Shown: positions 25,815 to 34,059 of the stretch, piece by piece
How positions within the stretch are numbered: the stretch's first letter is position 1
How the letters are laid out: each line of letters opens with the position of its first letter
Virus record (IMG/VR): IMGVR_UViG_3300040806_001422
Span: 1-42,170 of that record
From: a virus
Strand: one strand, 5' to 3'
DNA: 42,170 bases
Notes under the pieces: model-generated
Database searches by the model: none
What the model was told of the DNA's origin: nothing
The model's input: only the letters and a program-made list of their open reading frames with translations
Made by a program: the position numbers and the translations under genes

Positions 25815-26457
25815 AATTGAAAGAGCATTGCGTTGGCAAAGCCTAGTCAACTTGGGTCATCAAGTTAAACTTAAATGGCATATCAATCATCACGCTGTTG
25901 AACAACAACTAGAGCAGTTTAAAGATAACTGGTGTCCTTATAATGCTAAGAAAGATACACATAACAATAGATGGGGATTACCAGTAACTAGTCACACAGG
26001 CGATGTTATGGACAATTACCATTTGAATAGTTTTGGACATATGCAAAAATATCATGATGTTGAAATGAAGGAAGAAAACTTTAACACTCCTACAGAAGTA
26101 TATCATAAGATCCCCGAACTTAAAAAAATAGTAGATATATTCTCACCCGACATTGGGCGTGTACATTTATTACGTATAGATCAAGGCGGATTCTTCCCAC
26201 CACATAGAGATTTTCACGGAACTAGTCCAGAATACTTTAGACTGTTAGTTGTGTTTGGAAGATGTAGTCCTGAAAACTATGTACAGATGTTAGACGGTAA
26301 ACCTTTGTACCCAGAAGCAGGATATGTGTACTTTACAAACTTTCAACTAGATCACAGTGTGTTTAGTTTTAGCGATAACTTGTATAGTCTTATTTTGACA
26401 GTAAAACTAAATGAGCGCACACAGAAACTTATACTAGATAACACAATGGCAGAATGA
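25801..26457 (+). CDS. Putative 2OG-Fe(II) oxygenase, 218 aa
   Basis: A 218-residue protein with a beta-helix core. VHLLRIDQGGFFPPHRDFHG provides H135 and D137, EYFRLLVVF follows, and the distal His is H185 in NFQLDHSVFSF. The Arg that normally binds 2-oxoglutarate is not at its usual place (SDNLYSLILTV follows), so another residue, perhaps R147, may serve. It lies between two radical SAM genes with 14- and 4-bp overlaps. Resembles aspartyl/asparaginyl-hydroxylase-like proteins in outline. Substrate unknown. Confidence 0.65.
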   Translation: MDQTEIERALRWQSLVNLGHQVKLKWHINHHAVEQQLEQFKDNWCPYNAKKDTHNNRWGLPVTSHTGDVMDNYHLNSFGHMQKYHDVEMKEENFNTPTEVYHKIPELKKIVDIFSPDIGRVHLLRIDQGGFFPPHRDFHGTSPEYFRLLVVFGRCSPENYVQMLDGKPLYPEAGYVYFTNFQLDHSVFSFSDNLYSLILTVKLNERTQKLILDNTMAE

Positions 26458-27359
26458 AATTAACTTACCAAGACATAGCAAAAGAAAACTGGTTCCTTGT
26501 TAGTTGGACATTAAGTAACAAGTGTAACTATCGCTGTTCCTATTGTCCTGATCATCTACATAACGGTAGTACAGGTCAACCTCAATGGGAAACAGTAAAA
26601 CGATTTGTTGAAAATTTTAAAGTTACAGGTAAAAATATTTGTTATAGATTAAGTGGCGGTGAACCTACACATTGGAAACATTTTTTAGATCTTGCTAAAT
26701 TGATAAAAAACCAAGGACACACTTTTAGTTTTTTAACTAACGGTAGTAAAAGTGTAGATTATTATAAAATAATTTCACAATATACAGATGGATATATTAT
26801 TTCATATCATCCTGAATACGCAGATCTAGAACATATTAAAAAAGTAATACAAAAAAGTTACTGTCCTGTATTTGTTAATCTAATGTTGGCCCCTGAGAAC
26901 TTTGATGAAATGTTTAACATTGCAGAAGAAATTTATTTAAGTAGTGATAATGTTAGCGTATGGCCTAAAATTATTTTAGATAAATCTAATATAGATGCAA
27001 TTACAAATACTCCAGCAAAATATACACAGGAACAATTAGATACAATTAAAAATTGGCCTTTCTTTAGTCAACTTCCAGATACACATTTACATAGAGGCGA
27101 ATTATTTTTAGATGAACAACCAGTTACTGCAAATGATTTAATAGCCAATGATCAAAATAAATTTTATGGTTGGAAATGTTGGGCCGGACTACATATGATT
27201 AATGTTGATATGTGGGGTAACATATATAGAGCAGATTGTAAAGAAGGCGGCGCATTAGGAAACATTGAGCGTTATAAGTTACCAACTGAAACAGTACAAT
27301 GCGGTAAACAAGTATGTGCTTGTTTAAGCGATATCTATTTAAGAAAAGAGAGTGTCTAG
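26454..27359 (+). CDS. Radical SAM enzyme, short type
   Basis: A 301-residue radical SAM protein. The cluster motif is C24, C28, C31 (KCNYRCSYCPDH), followed by RLSGGEPTHW and FLTNGSKS. The C-terminus holds extra cysteines: GWKCWAGLHM, IYRADCKEGG, VQCGKQVCAC. It is a paralog of the genes at 21946 and 33088. It ends the rightward operon, and its last 21 bases overlap the convergent gene at 27339. The start is coupled to the oxygenase by ATGA. Substrate unknown. Confidence 0.87.
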   Translation: MKLTYQDIAKENWFLVSWTLSNKCNYRCSYCPDHLHNGSTGQPQWETVKRFVENFKVTGKNICYRLSGGEPTHWKHFLDLAKLIKNQGHTFSFLTNGSKSVDYYKIISQYTDGYIISYHPEYADLEHIKKVIQKSYCPVFVNLMLAPENFDEMFNIAEEIYLSSDNVSVWPKIILDKSNIDAITNTPAKYTQEQLDTIKNWPFFSQLPDTHLHRGELFLDEQPVTANDLIANDQNKFYGWKCWAGLHMINVDMWGNIYRADCKEGGALGNIERYKLPTETVQCGKQVCACLSDIYLRKESV

Positions 27360-28424
27360 TTCAGGACAAACATCTAGTACGTTTGTACCTCTCAACTTAT
27401 CAAGTTCTACAGTAAATTCAATAAACTTTTCTAAGTTATTAGGATCATAGTTTTCTGTATATTCAGTCTTATCTAAAATAAACGTTGGAAGAATTGTTGG
27501 ATTAAGATATGCAGGCGTTGTAACTACGTTGTTAAGATATAATTCATAATTGTCTTTGCGTACATTTTCAAACCAACTTCGAATTTCATCTAAGTGACAA
27601 ACATTATAAGTCATTACAGTTCCAGCAAAAATAACACGATCCATTTTATCAAAGTGTTTTAGATTTTCTTCAAATTGCTCAAATGTAAAGTTATTACCGC
27701 CTCGAATGTACTCGTATAATTTACCTACACCTTCAATACTAATGTGCCATTTAGTTTCTTTAAACTGTTGTGCAAGTTCGTCAAACTCTAAATCAACAAT
27801 AGTACCGTTTGTACTAATATCAAGTGTAATATTTTTAGAAAGATCTAATTCGATTAGTTTTTGCATTATTTGTTTGTTTGCCGGTTCCATATAAGGTTCG
27901 CCGCCTTTAATATTAACATACTGCAAGTTCTTAAAATATTCTGGATATTCAAATAATCTATCAACGATATCTGGCGATAGATTTCTATAACCAAAATCTG
28001 GCTCATGTATAGGACGTTGAATTCCTAATGAATCAAGTTTAAGATCCTCTTTGATCCAAGCAGTTGAGTTTACCCCACTACACATACGACATTTTAAATT
28101 ACAAACATTACTCATATTAAATTCTAAAAAGTAAATGTCATTCTTACCTTTGCTTTCTGGTTTAAGCATAGGATTTAATACTTGTTCAAAAAACTTACGC
28201 CTGCTATGTCCGTTGGTACTTTCTTTTGCCGTACATTGTAAACAGTTGCTAGGAAACTCTCCGGTTGCAATTATTTGTTGTGTTGATATTAATCCAGGAT
28301 GACGAAGTATTGTTGGCAAATCATCTTTAAGTAAATTTCCGTGACGACCTGTGTAAACACAATCAGGTACAACGTCACCGTTGAAACGTATACTTAAGGC
28401 GTGCCAAGGAGCGTAACAGTTCAT
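27339..28424 (-). CDS. Radical SAM enzyme with N-terminal twitch-like domain
   Basis: The ATG at 28424 gives an ATGA overlap with the upstream propeller gene; an in-frame start 30 bp earlier would overlap more. The protein has 361 residues. Auxiliary cysteines C3 (MNCYAPWHAL), C22 (VPDCVYTG), and C61 and C64 (NCLQCTAKE) precede the radical SAM motif C108, C112, C115 (VCNLKCRMC). IKGGEPYM is the SAM-binding motif. It ends NVLDVCPELDTLFS, the subfamily tail. Last gene of the leftward operon that includes both beta-propellers. Substrate unknown. Confidence 0.87.
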   Translation of the reverse strand: MNCYAPWHALSIRFNGDVVPDCVYTGRHGNLLKDDLPTILRHPGLISTQQIIATGEFPSNCLQCTAKESTNGHSRRKFFEQVLNPMLKPESKGKNDIYFLEFNMSNVCNLKCRMCSGVNSTAWIKEDLKLDSLGIQRPIHEPDFGYRNLSPDIVDRLFEYPEYFKNLQYVNIKGGEPYMEPANKQIMQKLIELDLSKNITLDISTNGTIVDLEFDELAQQFKETKWHISIEGVGKLYEYIRGGNNFTFEQFEENLKHFDKMDRVIFAGTVMTYNVCHLDEIRSWFENVRKDNYELYLNNVVTTPAYLNPTILPTFILDKTEYTENYDPNNLEKFIEFTVELDKLRGTNVLDVCPELDTLFS

Positions 28425-29554
28425 AGTACAGCCACCGTTTCTATGTCCAACCAATCGTTAACAGTAACTAGTGTTGAACTATCATCGTGTGTATTATAAA
28501 CGATTGTGTGTATTTTGTCTTTGTAAATTACAGGACGCCCAAACATTAAATTATCTGGATATGTTTTTGAAATCCATATTCCGTTAGGGTCTACTTTATA
28601 TAAAGAACATCCAGGAGTTCCTGCTGGTAAGAAATAAGCATAGCCTTTAAAAGCAATACCGCTACGATATCTAAACTTACCACCGTAAGTTTCTTTTATA
28701 CTAAATTGAAAACTTTCTTTAGTAACAGTATTAAACACTACACCTTTATTACTTTCTCCATGTTCTGTTCCGTATGGTAATCCAATAATAACATCGTCAA
28801 CTAGTACTTGTGCATTATATTTTTTAGCAAAGTCGTCAACATTTAATTTATGTAGTTGGCAGTCTTTTGTTTTTGTATCAAACTCAATTACTTCGTTTAG
28901 TCCTGGAGTTTCTCCGAACGGTAAACTAAAAAGTTTATCGCCTACAACAACAGCATCGGTATACTTGCGTGATACTTCTGGTAAGTCTAGTTTGTGCTTA
29001 ATTACTTTCTTGCCATTAAACTCTAGTATATTTGAATAGTGAACACTTTCACCTCTTGGCATACTGTAATAACTTCCGTTACAATACACAGTCCCCATAT
29101 GTGCTTTCTTTTCGTTTGTATCTACTTCAATAGTTTTAACTTTGTTGTCTTTAATATAAATTAAGAATTGGGTATCTTCGTAACCTAAAGGAAAACTACA
29201 AGCAGTGTTACCGTGACTAGCAACACTGTAAAACTGTCCTTTACCTGTTTTATCTAGTGTATGATATATAGGTTTTTTATCTTTTAGTTGCACAACAACA
29301 TTTAAGTCGTCATAAATGCCGTATGGTATAAGCCATACACTATCGTCAGTAACGCCTACCGCATTAAATTTACTTGTCGCCGGAGGTACATCTAAACTAA
29401 TAAGAGTAGTGTGGTTTTTATGGAAAGCACACATATTATAATCTTCATTGTTCTTAGTACCAAACGGCGGACTAATTAGTTCGTCTTTGTTTACTTCTAA
29501 TACCAGATGTCTAATACGTGCTTCTTTATAAAAATCTTCAAATGCTTTATACAT
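28421..29554 (-). CDS. Eight-repeat beta-propeller protein, copy B
   Basis: A 377-residue protein built of about eight repeats of 45-50 residues. Each has a strand, then a P-(Y/F/R/L/A)-G turn: ISPPFG, WLIPYG, SFPLGY, SMPRGES, SLPFGET, GLPYGTE, FLPAGT, and a degenerate last one (TIVYNT). Between them come lines such as VIEFDTKT. This periodicity indicates a beta-propeller. No signal peptide, so cytoplasmic or carried on the virion. It is a sister of the gene directly upstream (8-bp overlap). Propellers usually bind proteins or glycans; here it may act as a scaffold or binding partner for the modification enzymes. Confidence 0.7.
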   Translation of the reverse strand: MYKAFEDFYKEARIRHLVLEVNKDELISPPFGTKNNEDYNMCAFHKNHTTLISLDVPPATSKFNAVGVTDDSVWLIPYGIYDDLNVVVQLKDKKPIYHTLDKTGKGQFYSVASHGNTACSFPLGYEDTQFLIYIKDNKVKTIEVDTNEKKAHMGTVYCNGSYYSMPRGESVHYSNILEFNGKKVIKHKLDLPEVSRKYTDAVVVGDKLFSLPFGETPGLNEVIEFDTKTKDCQLHKLNVDDFAKKYNAQVLVDDVIIGLPYGTEHGESNKGVVFNTVTKESFQFSIKETYGGKFRYRSGIAFKGYAYFLPAGTPGCSLYKVDPNGIWISKTYPDNLMFGRPVIYKDKIHTIVYNTHDDSSTLVTVNDWLDIETVAVL

Positions 29555-30788
29555 TGTTTAAATCTATTGTGTTTAATACAGTGCCGGATATTGTATCAAA
29601 AATTAATACTGTTTGAAATGTTTCACTTTCACCGTATGGAAATGCAAAAATTGTGTCTTGTACCATTACACAATCATTATACTTTTCTATAGTTGTACTG
29701 TCTTTAAAATGATCACCGATATCTATAGTATATGTACTATCGTCTTTTGTATCAATAACCAATACTTCTGCTAAATCGCCCTGGCTCTTCCAAGTATCTT
29801 CAGGTTCACAAACACAACCGCCTCTTGGAATATAATAAATTTTCCCTTGACTATTTTCTAACCCAGTAAAATATTTTTTACTTTCTTTTCCTATGTCTAA
29901 ATTTTTAATATACCAATCATCTGTAACACTGTTGATCACCAGCATCTCACTCCAGTCTTCATCGTGCCCTGCTGGAGGAAAATAAACTTTTCCGTTTTTT
30001 GCAACAGTATGTGAGTAGTATTTTCTACTAGTTTGTTGTTGTTTTGTTTTTACACCTTGCCAACCTTTTCCGTCAAACTTTGCTAGAATGTCAAACACAG
30101 GACTTTCGCTATATGGTGGTGCATATAATTTGTTACCTACTTTTGCTAGTGTGGTAAACTTTTTATTACAGGTTCGATCCTCATCGTAGTCTACCCACCA
30201 AGAACTCATATCAATTAATTTATAACTGCTATTAAAACAATCATACTCTAATCTATAAGGAAAGAATGTGTCGTGATTTTCACCTCGGGGCATTCCGTAA
30301 ATAATACCATCTACCATTTGTGTAGTGTGCCACATTTTAGTATCAGTAACAGGAATGTCTAAACTCATCATTTTAAAGTTATGCGATTTCATATTGAAGT
30401 CTAATACATAGGTAAACGGTTCGTGTTCCCCGTAAGGAATAGCAATAATTCTATCACCGTAAACGTGTCCTTGTACATACTTGCCTCGTCCTTTTATTCT
30501 TAAATCAATATAATCAACACTGTCGTCTTTTGTGTCTACAATTAGTATACGGCTTTCGTTGTAGGGCAAGAAATATATTTTGTCACGGTGTACAATACCT
30601 TTTTGCCACTTTTCTGTAGAGTTATCTACGTCTAATTTAATCTTCTCTATGCGATATGTTTTCGGATCCATCTTGAGCATATAATCAAGAGATTCTGTAA
30701 GTCCGTAAGGAGGAACATAAATCATTCCATTGCTACCTACTGTAGCATAACTAAATGCTTGCGGTGTCAAACTTATCTCCAAAGGCAC
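29547..30788 (-). CDS. Eight-repeat beta-propeller protein, copy A
   Basis: A 413-residue protein with eight clear repeats: IYVPPYG, IYFLPYNES, IIAIPYGEH, IYGMPRGEN, LYAPPYSES, VYFPPAGHDE, IYYIPRGG and IFAFPYGES. Each is followed by a strand like VLVIDTKDDS and a spacer of similar length, indicating an eight-bladed beta-propeller. A GTG at 30788 opens the frame, but a TTG at 30770 has a better GGAG ribosome-binding site, so the start is uncertain by 18 bp. Related repeats are familiar to me from algal and marine bacterial proteins of unknown function. It overlaps the mini-kinase by up to 38 bp. Probably a binding or scaffold protein. Confidence 0.72.
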   Translation of the reverse strand: MPLEISLTPQAFSYATVGSNGMIYVPPYGLTESLDYMLKMDPKTYRIEKIKLDVDNSTEKWQKGIVHRDKIYFLPYNESRILIVDTKDDSVDYIDLRIKGRGKYVQGHVYGDRIIAIPYGEHEPFTYVLDFNMKSHNFKMMSLDIPVTDTKMWHTTQMVDGIIYGMPRGENHDTFFPYRLEYDCFNSSYKLIDMSSWWVDYDEDRTCNKKFTTLAKVGNKLYAPPYSESPVFDILAKFDGKGWQGVKTKQQQTSRKYYSHTVAKNGKVYFPPAGHDEDWSEMLVINSVTDDWYIKNLDIGKESKKYFTGLENSQGKIYYIPRGGCVCEPEDTWKSQGDLAEVLVIDTKDDSTYTIDIGDHFKDSTTIEKYNDCVMVQDTIFAFPYGESETFQTVLIFDTISGTVLNTIDLNNV

Positions 30789-31206
30789 TTTTTAAATCAC
30801 TTTTTAGTTTTGTTAATACTTCTTTAGGATTATAAATGCCAACGTTATCCCAATCAACCATATACATATTATCTCCGTCGATTATAATATTACTTAGCAC
30901 CCAATCTCCATGTGCATACGGTTCAGTTTCTTTTATATTACTAACACAAAAATTATAAATTTTATCTATAAATTCTGGAGTATGTTCAAACGTATTTGCA
31001 GGAGTGCCTGGAATAATATTAAAGCAAATATACATACTACTATCTTCAATGCCGTGCGATTGTACATAACCGGGCATTATATTATTTAGAACATCGACGT
31101 GCCATTCTAACCATTCCTCGTCAATGTAGTGCCAAACTTTTTTATAACAGTTGTTAAGTTTATAAACCCTACGTGCTTTTTCTTTGTTTACTTTAACTAA
31201 TTCCAT
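30751..31206 (-). CDS. Miniature APH/kinase-like protein, 151 aa
   Basis: A 151-residue protein with the catalytic signature of aminoglycoside-phosphotransferase-type kinases: the HxDxxxxN loop is HGDWVLSNII (H99, D101, N106) and the metal-binding Asp is D118 in YMVDWDNVG. The front is very short: VYKLNNCYKKVWHY could supply one or two N-lobe strands and the ATP Lys. Usual family members are 250-350 residues, so this is a minimal or degenerate kinase. It could phosphorylate a sugar or small molecule made by the cluster. It sits between a radical SAM gene (14-bp overlap) and a beta-propeller gene. Confidence 0.65.
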   Translation of the reverse strand: MELVKVNKEKARRVYKLNNCYKKVWHYIDEEWLEWHVDVLNNIMPGYVQSHGIEDSSMYICFNIIPGTPANTFEHTPEFIDKIYNFCVSNIKETEPYAHGDWVLSNIIIDGDNMYMVDWDNVGIYNPKEVLTKLKSDLKSAFGDKFDTASI

Positions 31207-32227
31207 ATGCTTGTGCTACTTCTGGTAAGTAGTCCTTAATATTTACACGTCTAAAGTTATCTAGTTTTGTAATTTCTTCAACAAAAATTCTTTGTTGATT
31301 TGTATCAGCAGGTTCACTAAACCAGTTTGTGTTAATTTTAAATTGTTCTTTTAAACTATCTGGAGCATTTTTAACGTGTAACCAATCGGGTTGAGAAAGG
31401 TAATTTTCCCAGACCTGCAAATTGTGTTTATCACTCCATTCTAATAATTCGTTATGGTATGCACTGTTCAGTATACTTAAACACGGAGCAATATCTGTCT
31501 TATACATATCTTTATAACGCAATGTATTTTCTTCTACAGTTTTCCAATCTGCGCCGTACCTAATGTATTCAATTCTTTTCCCTACAGAGTCCATACTTAC
31601 ACTCATTATAACACGATTAAAGCGTTTGAGCAAGTTGTGTACACGAGGATTAAATAAACTTCCGTTTGTATTAAACCGTATAGTAACACTTGAGTCTAGT
31701 CTTTCTAAAAACTGTGGCAAGTGTTTAACCATCATAGGTTCGCCTCCTGTCAGGTAAACTTCTTTTAATGGCAAGTTTTCAAAGTAGTGTAAAAATTTTT
31801 CATCATACCAGTTGTAATTTTTTACATCTAGTACAGTATGATATGGATTTAAGTTTTGTCTAGCCATTTCTGCGGCTTCTTCTGCAATGCTACTACTTGC
31901 ACCACTATGACAACTTATACATTTAAAATTACAACTATTACCAAAACGTAAATCTAAGTGTGTTATATCAGGACCGTAAAAGTCCTTTTGTTGACGTCTG
32001 CTAGGTATTCCTGCTTCTTCATGTTTCTTGCAAGTAATACAAGCATCAGGCCATTCGTCTTTTGCTAGAAGTTCTTTAGCATTTATAACAGGTTGACTGT
32101 TAAGCCATTGTTGCGGAGTATGTGTATGCACAGTTTCTACATTATCAGACTCGTTACTAGTACAGCATAATCGATACTGTCCGTTTGCCGCAATGTATAC
32201 GTGACTTTCTAAAAGTTTACATCTCAT
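31193..32227 (-). CDS. Radical SAM enzyme with N-terminal twitch-like domain
   Basis: A 344-residue protein. Auxiliary cysteines are C3 (MRCKLLESHVYI), C21/C22 (YRLCCTS), and C63 and C66 (ACITCKKHEE). The radical SAM motif is C99, C103, C106 (SCNFKCISC), followed by LTGGEPMM and VSMDSVGKRIEYIRYG. It ends IKDYLPEVAQAYG, the subfamily tail. The start codon overlaps the upstream stop (ATGA). Its N-terminal block is shorter than in the 443-455-residue relatives, with the conserved Pro-Trp region missing. Substrate unknown. Confidence 0.87.
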   Translation of the reverse strand: MRCKLLESHVYIAANGQYRLCCTSNESDNVETVHTHTPQQWLNSQPVINAKELLAKDEWPDACITCKKHEEAGIPSRRQQKDFYGPDITHLDLRFGNSCNFKCISCHSGASSSIAEEAAEMARQNLNPYHTVLDVKNYNWYDEKFLHYFENLPLKEVYLTGGEPMMVKHLPQFLERLDSSVTIRFNTNGSLFNPRVHNLLKRFNRVIMSVSMDSVGKRIEYIRYGADWKTVEENTLRYKDMYKTDIAPCLSILNSAYHNELLEWSDKHNLQVWENYLSQPDWLHVKNAPDSLKEQFKINTNWFSEPADTNQQRIFVEEITKLDNFRRVNIKDYLPEVAQAYGIS

Positions 32228-33087
32228 AGCATATGAGCCTTATGCATTAAATCATGTACATTATCTGTAACTTCTGTTAATTCAACACTTACAATATTTT
32301 TATATTTGCTTAACATTCTTGTCCAAGAGTCTCTGTTTAAATTATATACATTGTTCCAATCTAATGGCATAACTAATTTTCCAACAACAATGTATCCTAA
32401 CGCCATATCTAATGTAATTGGCTTATCTGTATTTTTCTTATACCAATCAACAAAATGTTTTGTAACTGTAAACGGAGTATCGTATGCAGAACGATATAAC
32501 ATATATCCCTCGCAATTAATATGCTGTTGGGTAACTACTTCGTTAATCCTATCACCTTCGCCTCTGCCACAAATTTCTAACCAATGTTTACCTAGTGTAT
32601 TGTAACCCATACACAGGTCTCCAAAGTTTCTGTCCATTCTAAAGTATAATAGATCTTCGTTTTCAATTGGCAACGTAGTAGCGCCTTCAAATCTAAAAAA
32701 ACTATTAAGACGGGGCGAGTCTTGATTACTTAAAAATTGTTCATAAACGTGTATTAATCTATTTAACCTATCGTAATCTTCTGAATGATTTTTATTTTCT
32801 ATAAGTTTGTGTAATTCGCTTAGAGAAGCATTTGGATCAATATTTAAATTAGTTGTAATATTTACAATTTCTTGCTTTAATTCTTCTTCATCTTTTGTAT
32901 CTAATACAAAACTTGTTTCCTGTACTAGTGGTTTATTAATGTTTTGTTGTAACAAATACAAAAATTTGTTTGCTGGGTGATGATCGTATAGCACATATGT
33001 TAATGGTAATAACTTCTCGCCGTTAGAATATGTTACGGTAATACCAGGCTTATTACAATATATTTTTTCAGGCAATAAATATTCCAT
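32224..33087 (-). CDS. Hypothetical protein, 287 aa
   Basis: I do not recognise this protein. The likely start is the ATG at 33087 (MEYLLPEKIYCNK), whose CAT abuts the ATG of the divergent gene in a CATATG. A longer frame to 33198 would run antisense through the neighbour. The protein is soluble, with an acidic helical middle (DEEELKQEIVNITTNLN, LHKLIENKNHSEDYDRLNRL), an LLYFRMDRNFGDLCMGYNTLG block and a C-terminal LVMPLDWNNVYNLNRDSW. No catalytic motif stands out. It opens the operon with a twitch radical SAM, the kinase and both propellers, so it may be an accessory or substrate-binding protein. Confidence 0.6.
   Translation of the reverse strand: MEYLLPEKIYCNKPGITVTYSNGEKLLPLTYVLYDHHPANKFLYLLQQNINKPLVQETSFVLDTKDEEELKQEIVNITTNLNIDPNASLSELHKLIENKNHSEDYDRLNRLIHVYEQFLSNQDSPRLNSFFRFEGATTLPIENEDLLYFRMDRNFGDLCMGYNTLGKHWLEICGRGEGDRINEVVTQQHINCEGYMLYRSAYDTPFTVTKHFVDWYKKNTDKPITLDMALGYIVVGKLVMPLDWNNVYNLNRDSWTRMLSKYKNIVSVELTEVTDNVHDLMHKAHML
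33074..33081 (+). promoter_or_regulatory. Candidate late promoter AATAAATA, leaderless
   Basis: AATAAATA matches 7 of 8 bases of TATAAATA. It ends seven bases before the ATG at 33088, putting the predicted start at or one base before the initiation codon. No ribosome-binding site lies between. It is inside the 5-prime end of the divergent gene. Confidence 0.5.
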
Positions 33088-34059
33088 ATGCAAATAGTTT
33101 CTCTTACAAACCACCATCCAAAAAATCGAGTTGATATCAACTTTCAAATGGGTAACACTTGTAATTATGCCTGTTGGTACTGTTTCCCTGGCAGTCATGA
33201 AGGCACATATCGCTGGCCTGATCTGGATTTAGCAACTAAAAATTTAGAACATATTATTAACTGCTATAAAGAAATTGGTAAAACAGAATTTCAAATAGAC
33301 CTAATTGGCGGGGAACCTACACTATGGCCAGAGTTAATTAAATTTACACAACACTTTCGTAACCTTGGATGTACGTTTCATTTGAGTACAAACGGTAGTA
33401 GAACTTTACCATGGTGGGAGAAAAACGGCGGTGAGTTTGACACTGTTTACATTAGTTGTCATCACGAACGTATTGATGTAGAACACGTTAGTAAATTAGC
33501 AGATATGTTATGGAGCAAACATAACAATGTTATTTGTGATGTGCTTATGGATACAAAGGATTGGGATACTTGTGTAACTATTGTAGATAGATTGTTAGAA
33601 AGTGAAACAAGTTTTCCTGTAAATGTTAAACCTATTAAATTAGGAAATACAACACAAGAGACAACATATGAACAGTCGCAGTATCTACTAAACCAACGTA
33701 AAAGAAATCCTAAGCAAGATGAAATTTTTAAACCTAAGAAATCTAAACCTCCAGTGTTATTAACATATGAAGATGGTAGTACACAAGAAGTATCAAAAAA
33801 CTATGTTCTAATAAACAATTTAAATAACTTTAAAGGTTGGAGTTGTAATTTAGGAGTAGACACTGTGTTTATAAACTTTGACGGAAGTATAGGCAGTGTG
33901 TGCGGAAATAATATTTTAGGATTTAAATCTGGAGAGTATAATTTATATGATCCTAAACTAGCAGAAAAATTTAAGCCTATTATAAAACCGGTTACTTGTG
34001 AAAAAGAAAAGTGTATGTGTCAAGTAGGATTTTTACTTCCTAAACACCGCAAGTTTTAG
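33088..34059 (+). CDS. Radical SAM enzyme, short type, own leaderless promoter
   Basis: A 323-residue radical SAM protein: C25, C29, C32 in TCNYACWYCFPG, then LIGGEPTLW and LSTNGSRT. The C-terminus carries GWSCNLGVD, GSVCGNN and CEKEKCMCQVG, possible auxiliary ligands. A Lys/Pro-rich insert (KPKKSKPPVLLTYEDGS) precedes this and is absent from the paralogs at 21946 and 26454. It is a single-gene unit with its own late-promoter-like box and no ribosome-binding site. The 3-prime end overlaps the convergent gene by 20 bp. Substrate unknown. Confidence 0.87.
   Translation: MQIVSLTNHHPKNRVDINFQMGNTCNYACWYCFPGSHEGTYRWPDLDLATKNLEHIINCYKEIGKTEFQIDLIGGEPTLWPELIKFTQHFRNLGCTFHLSTNGSRTLPWWEKNGGEFDTVYISCHHERIDVEHVSKLADMLWSKHNNVICDVLMDTKDWDTCVTIVDRLLESETSFPVNVKPIKLGNTTQETTYEQSQYLLNQRKRNPKQDEIFKPKKSKPPVLLTYEDGSTQEVSKNYVLINNLNNFKGWSCNLGVDTVFINFDGSIGSVCGNNILGFKSGEYNLYDPKLAEKFKPIIKPVTCEKEKCMCQVGFLLPKHRKF

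Noticed and set aside
33088-33198. Longer N-terminus for the minus-strand gene, starting at 33198
   Set aside because: It would run antisense through the first 37 codons of a clear radical SAM gene, including the conserved cluster-binding motif. The ATG at 33087 gives a normal protein start.
34025-34042. Terminator at the 34040-34059 convergent overlap
   Set aside because: TAGGA and TCCTA can pair over only 5 bp with an 8-base loop and no following T-run, too weak to call.
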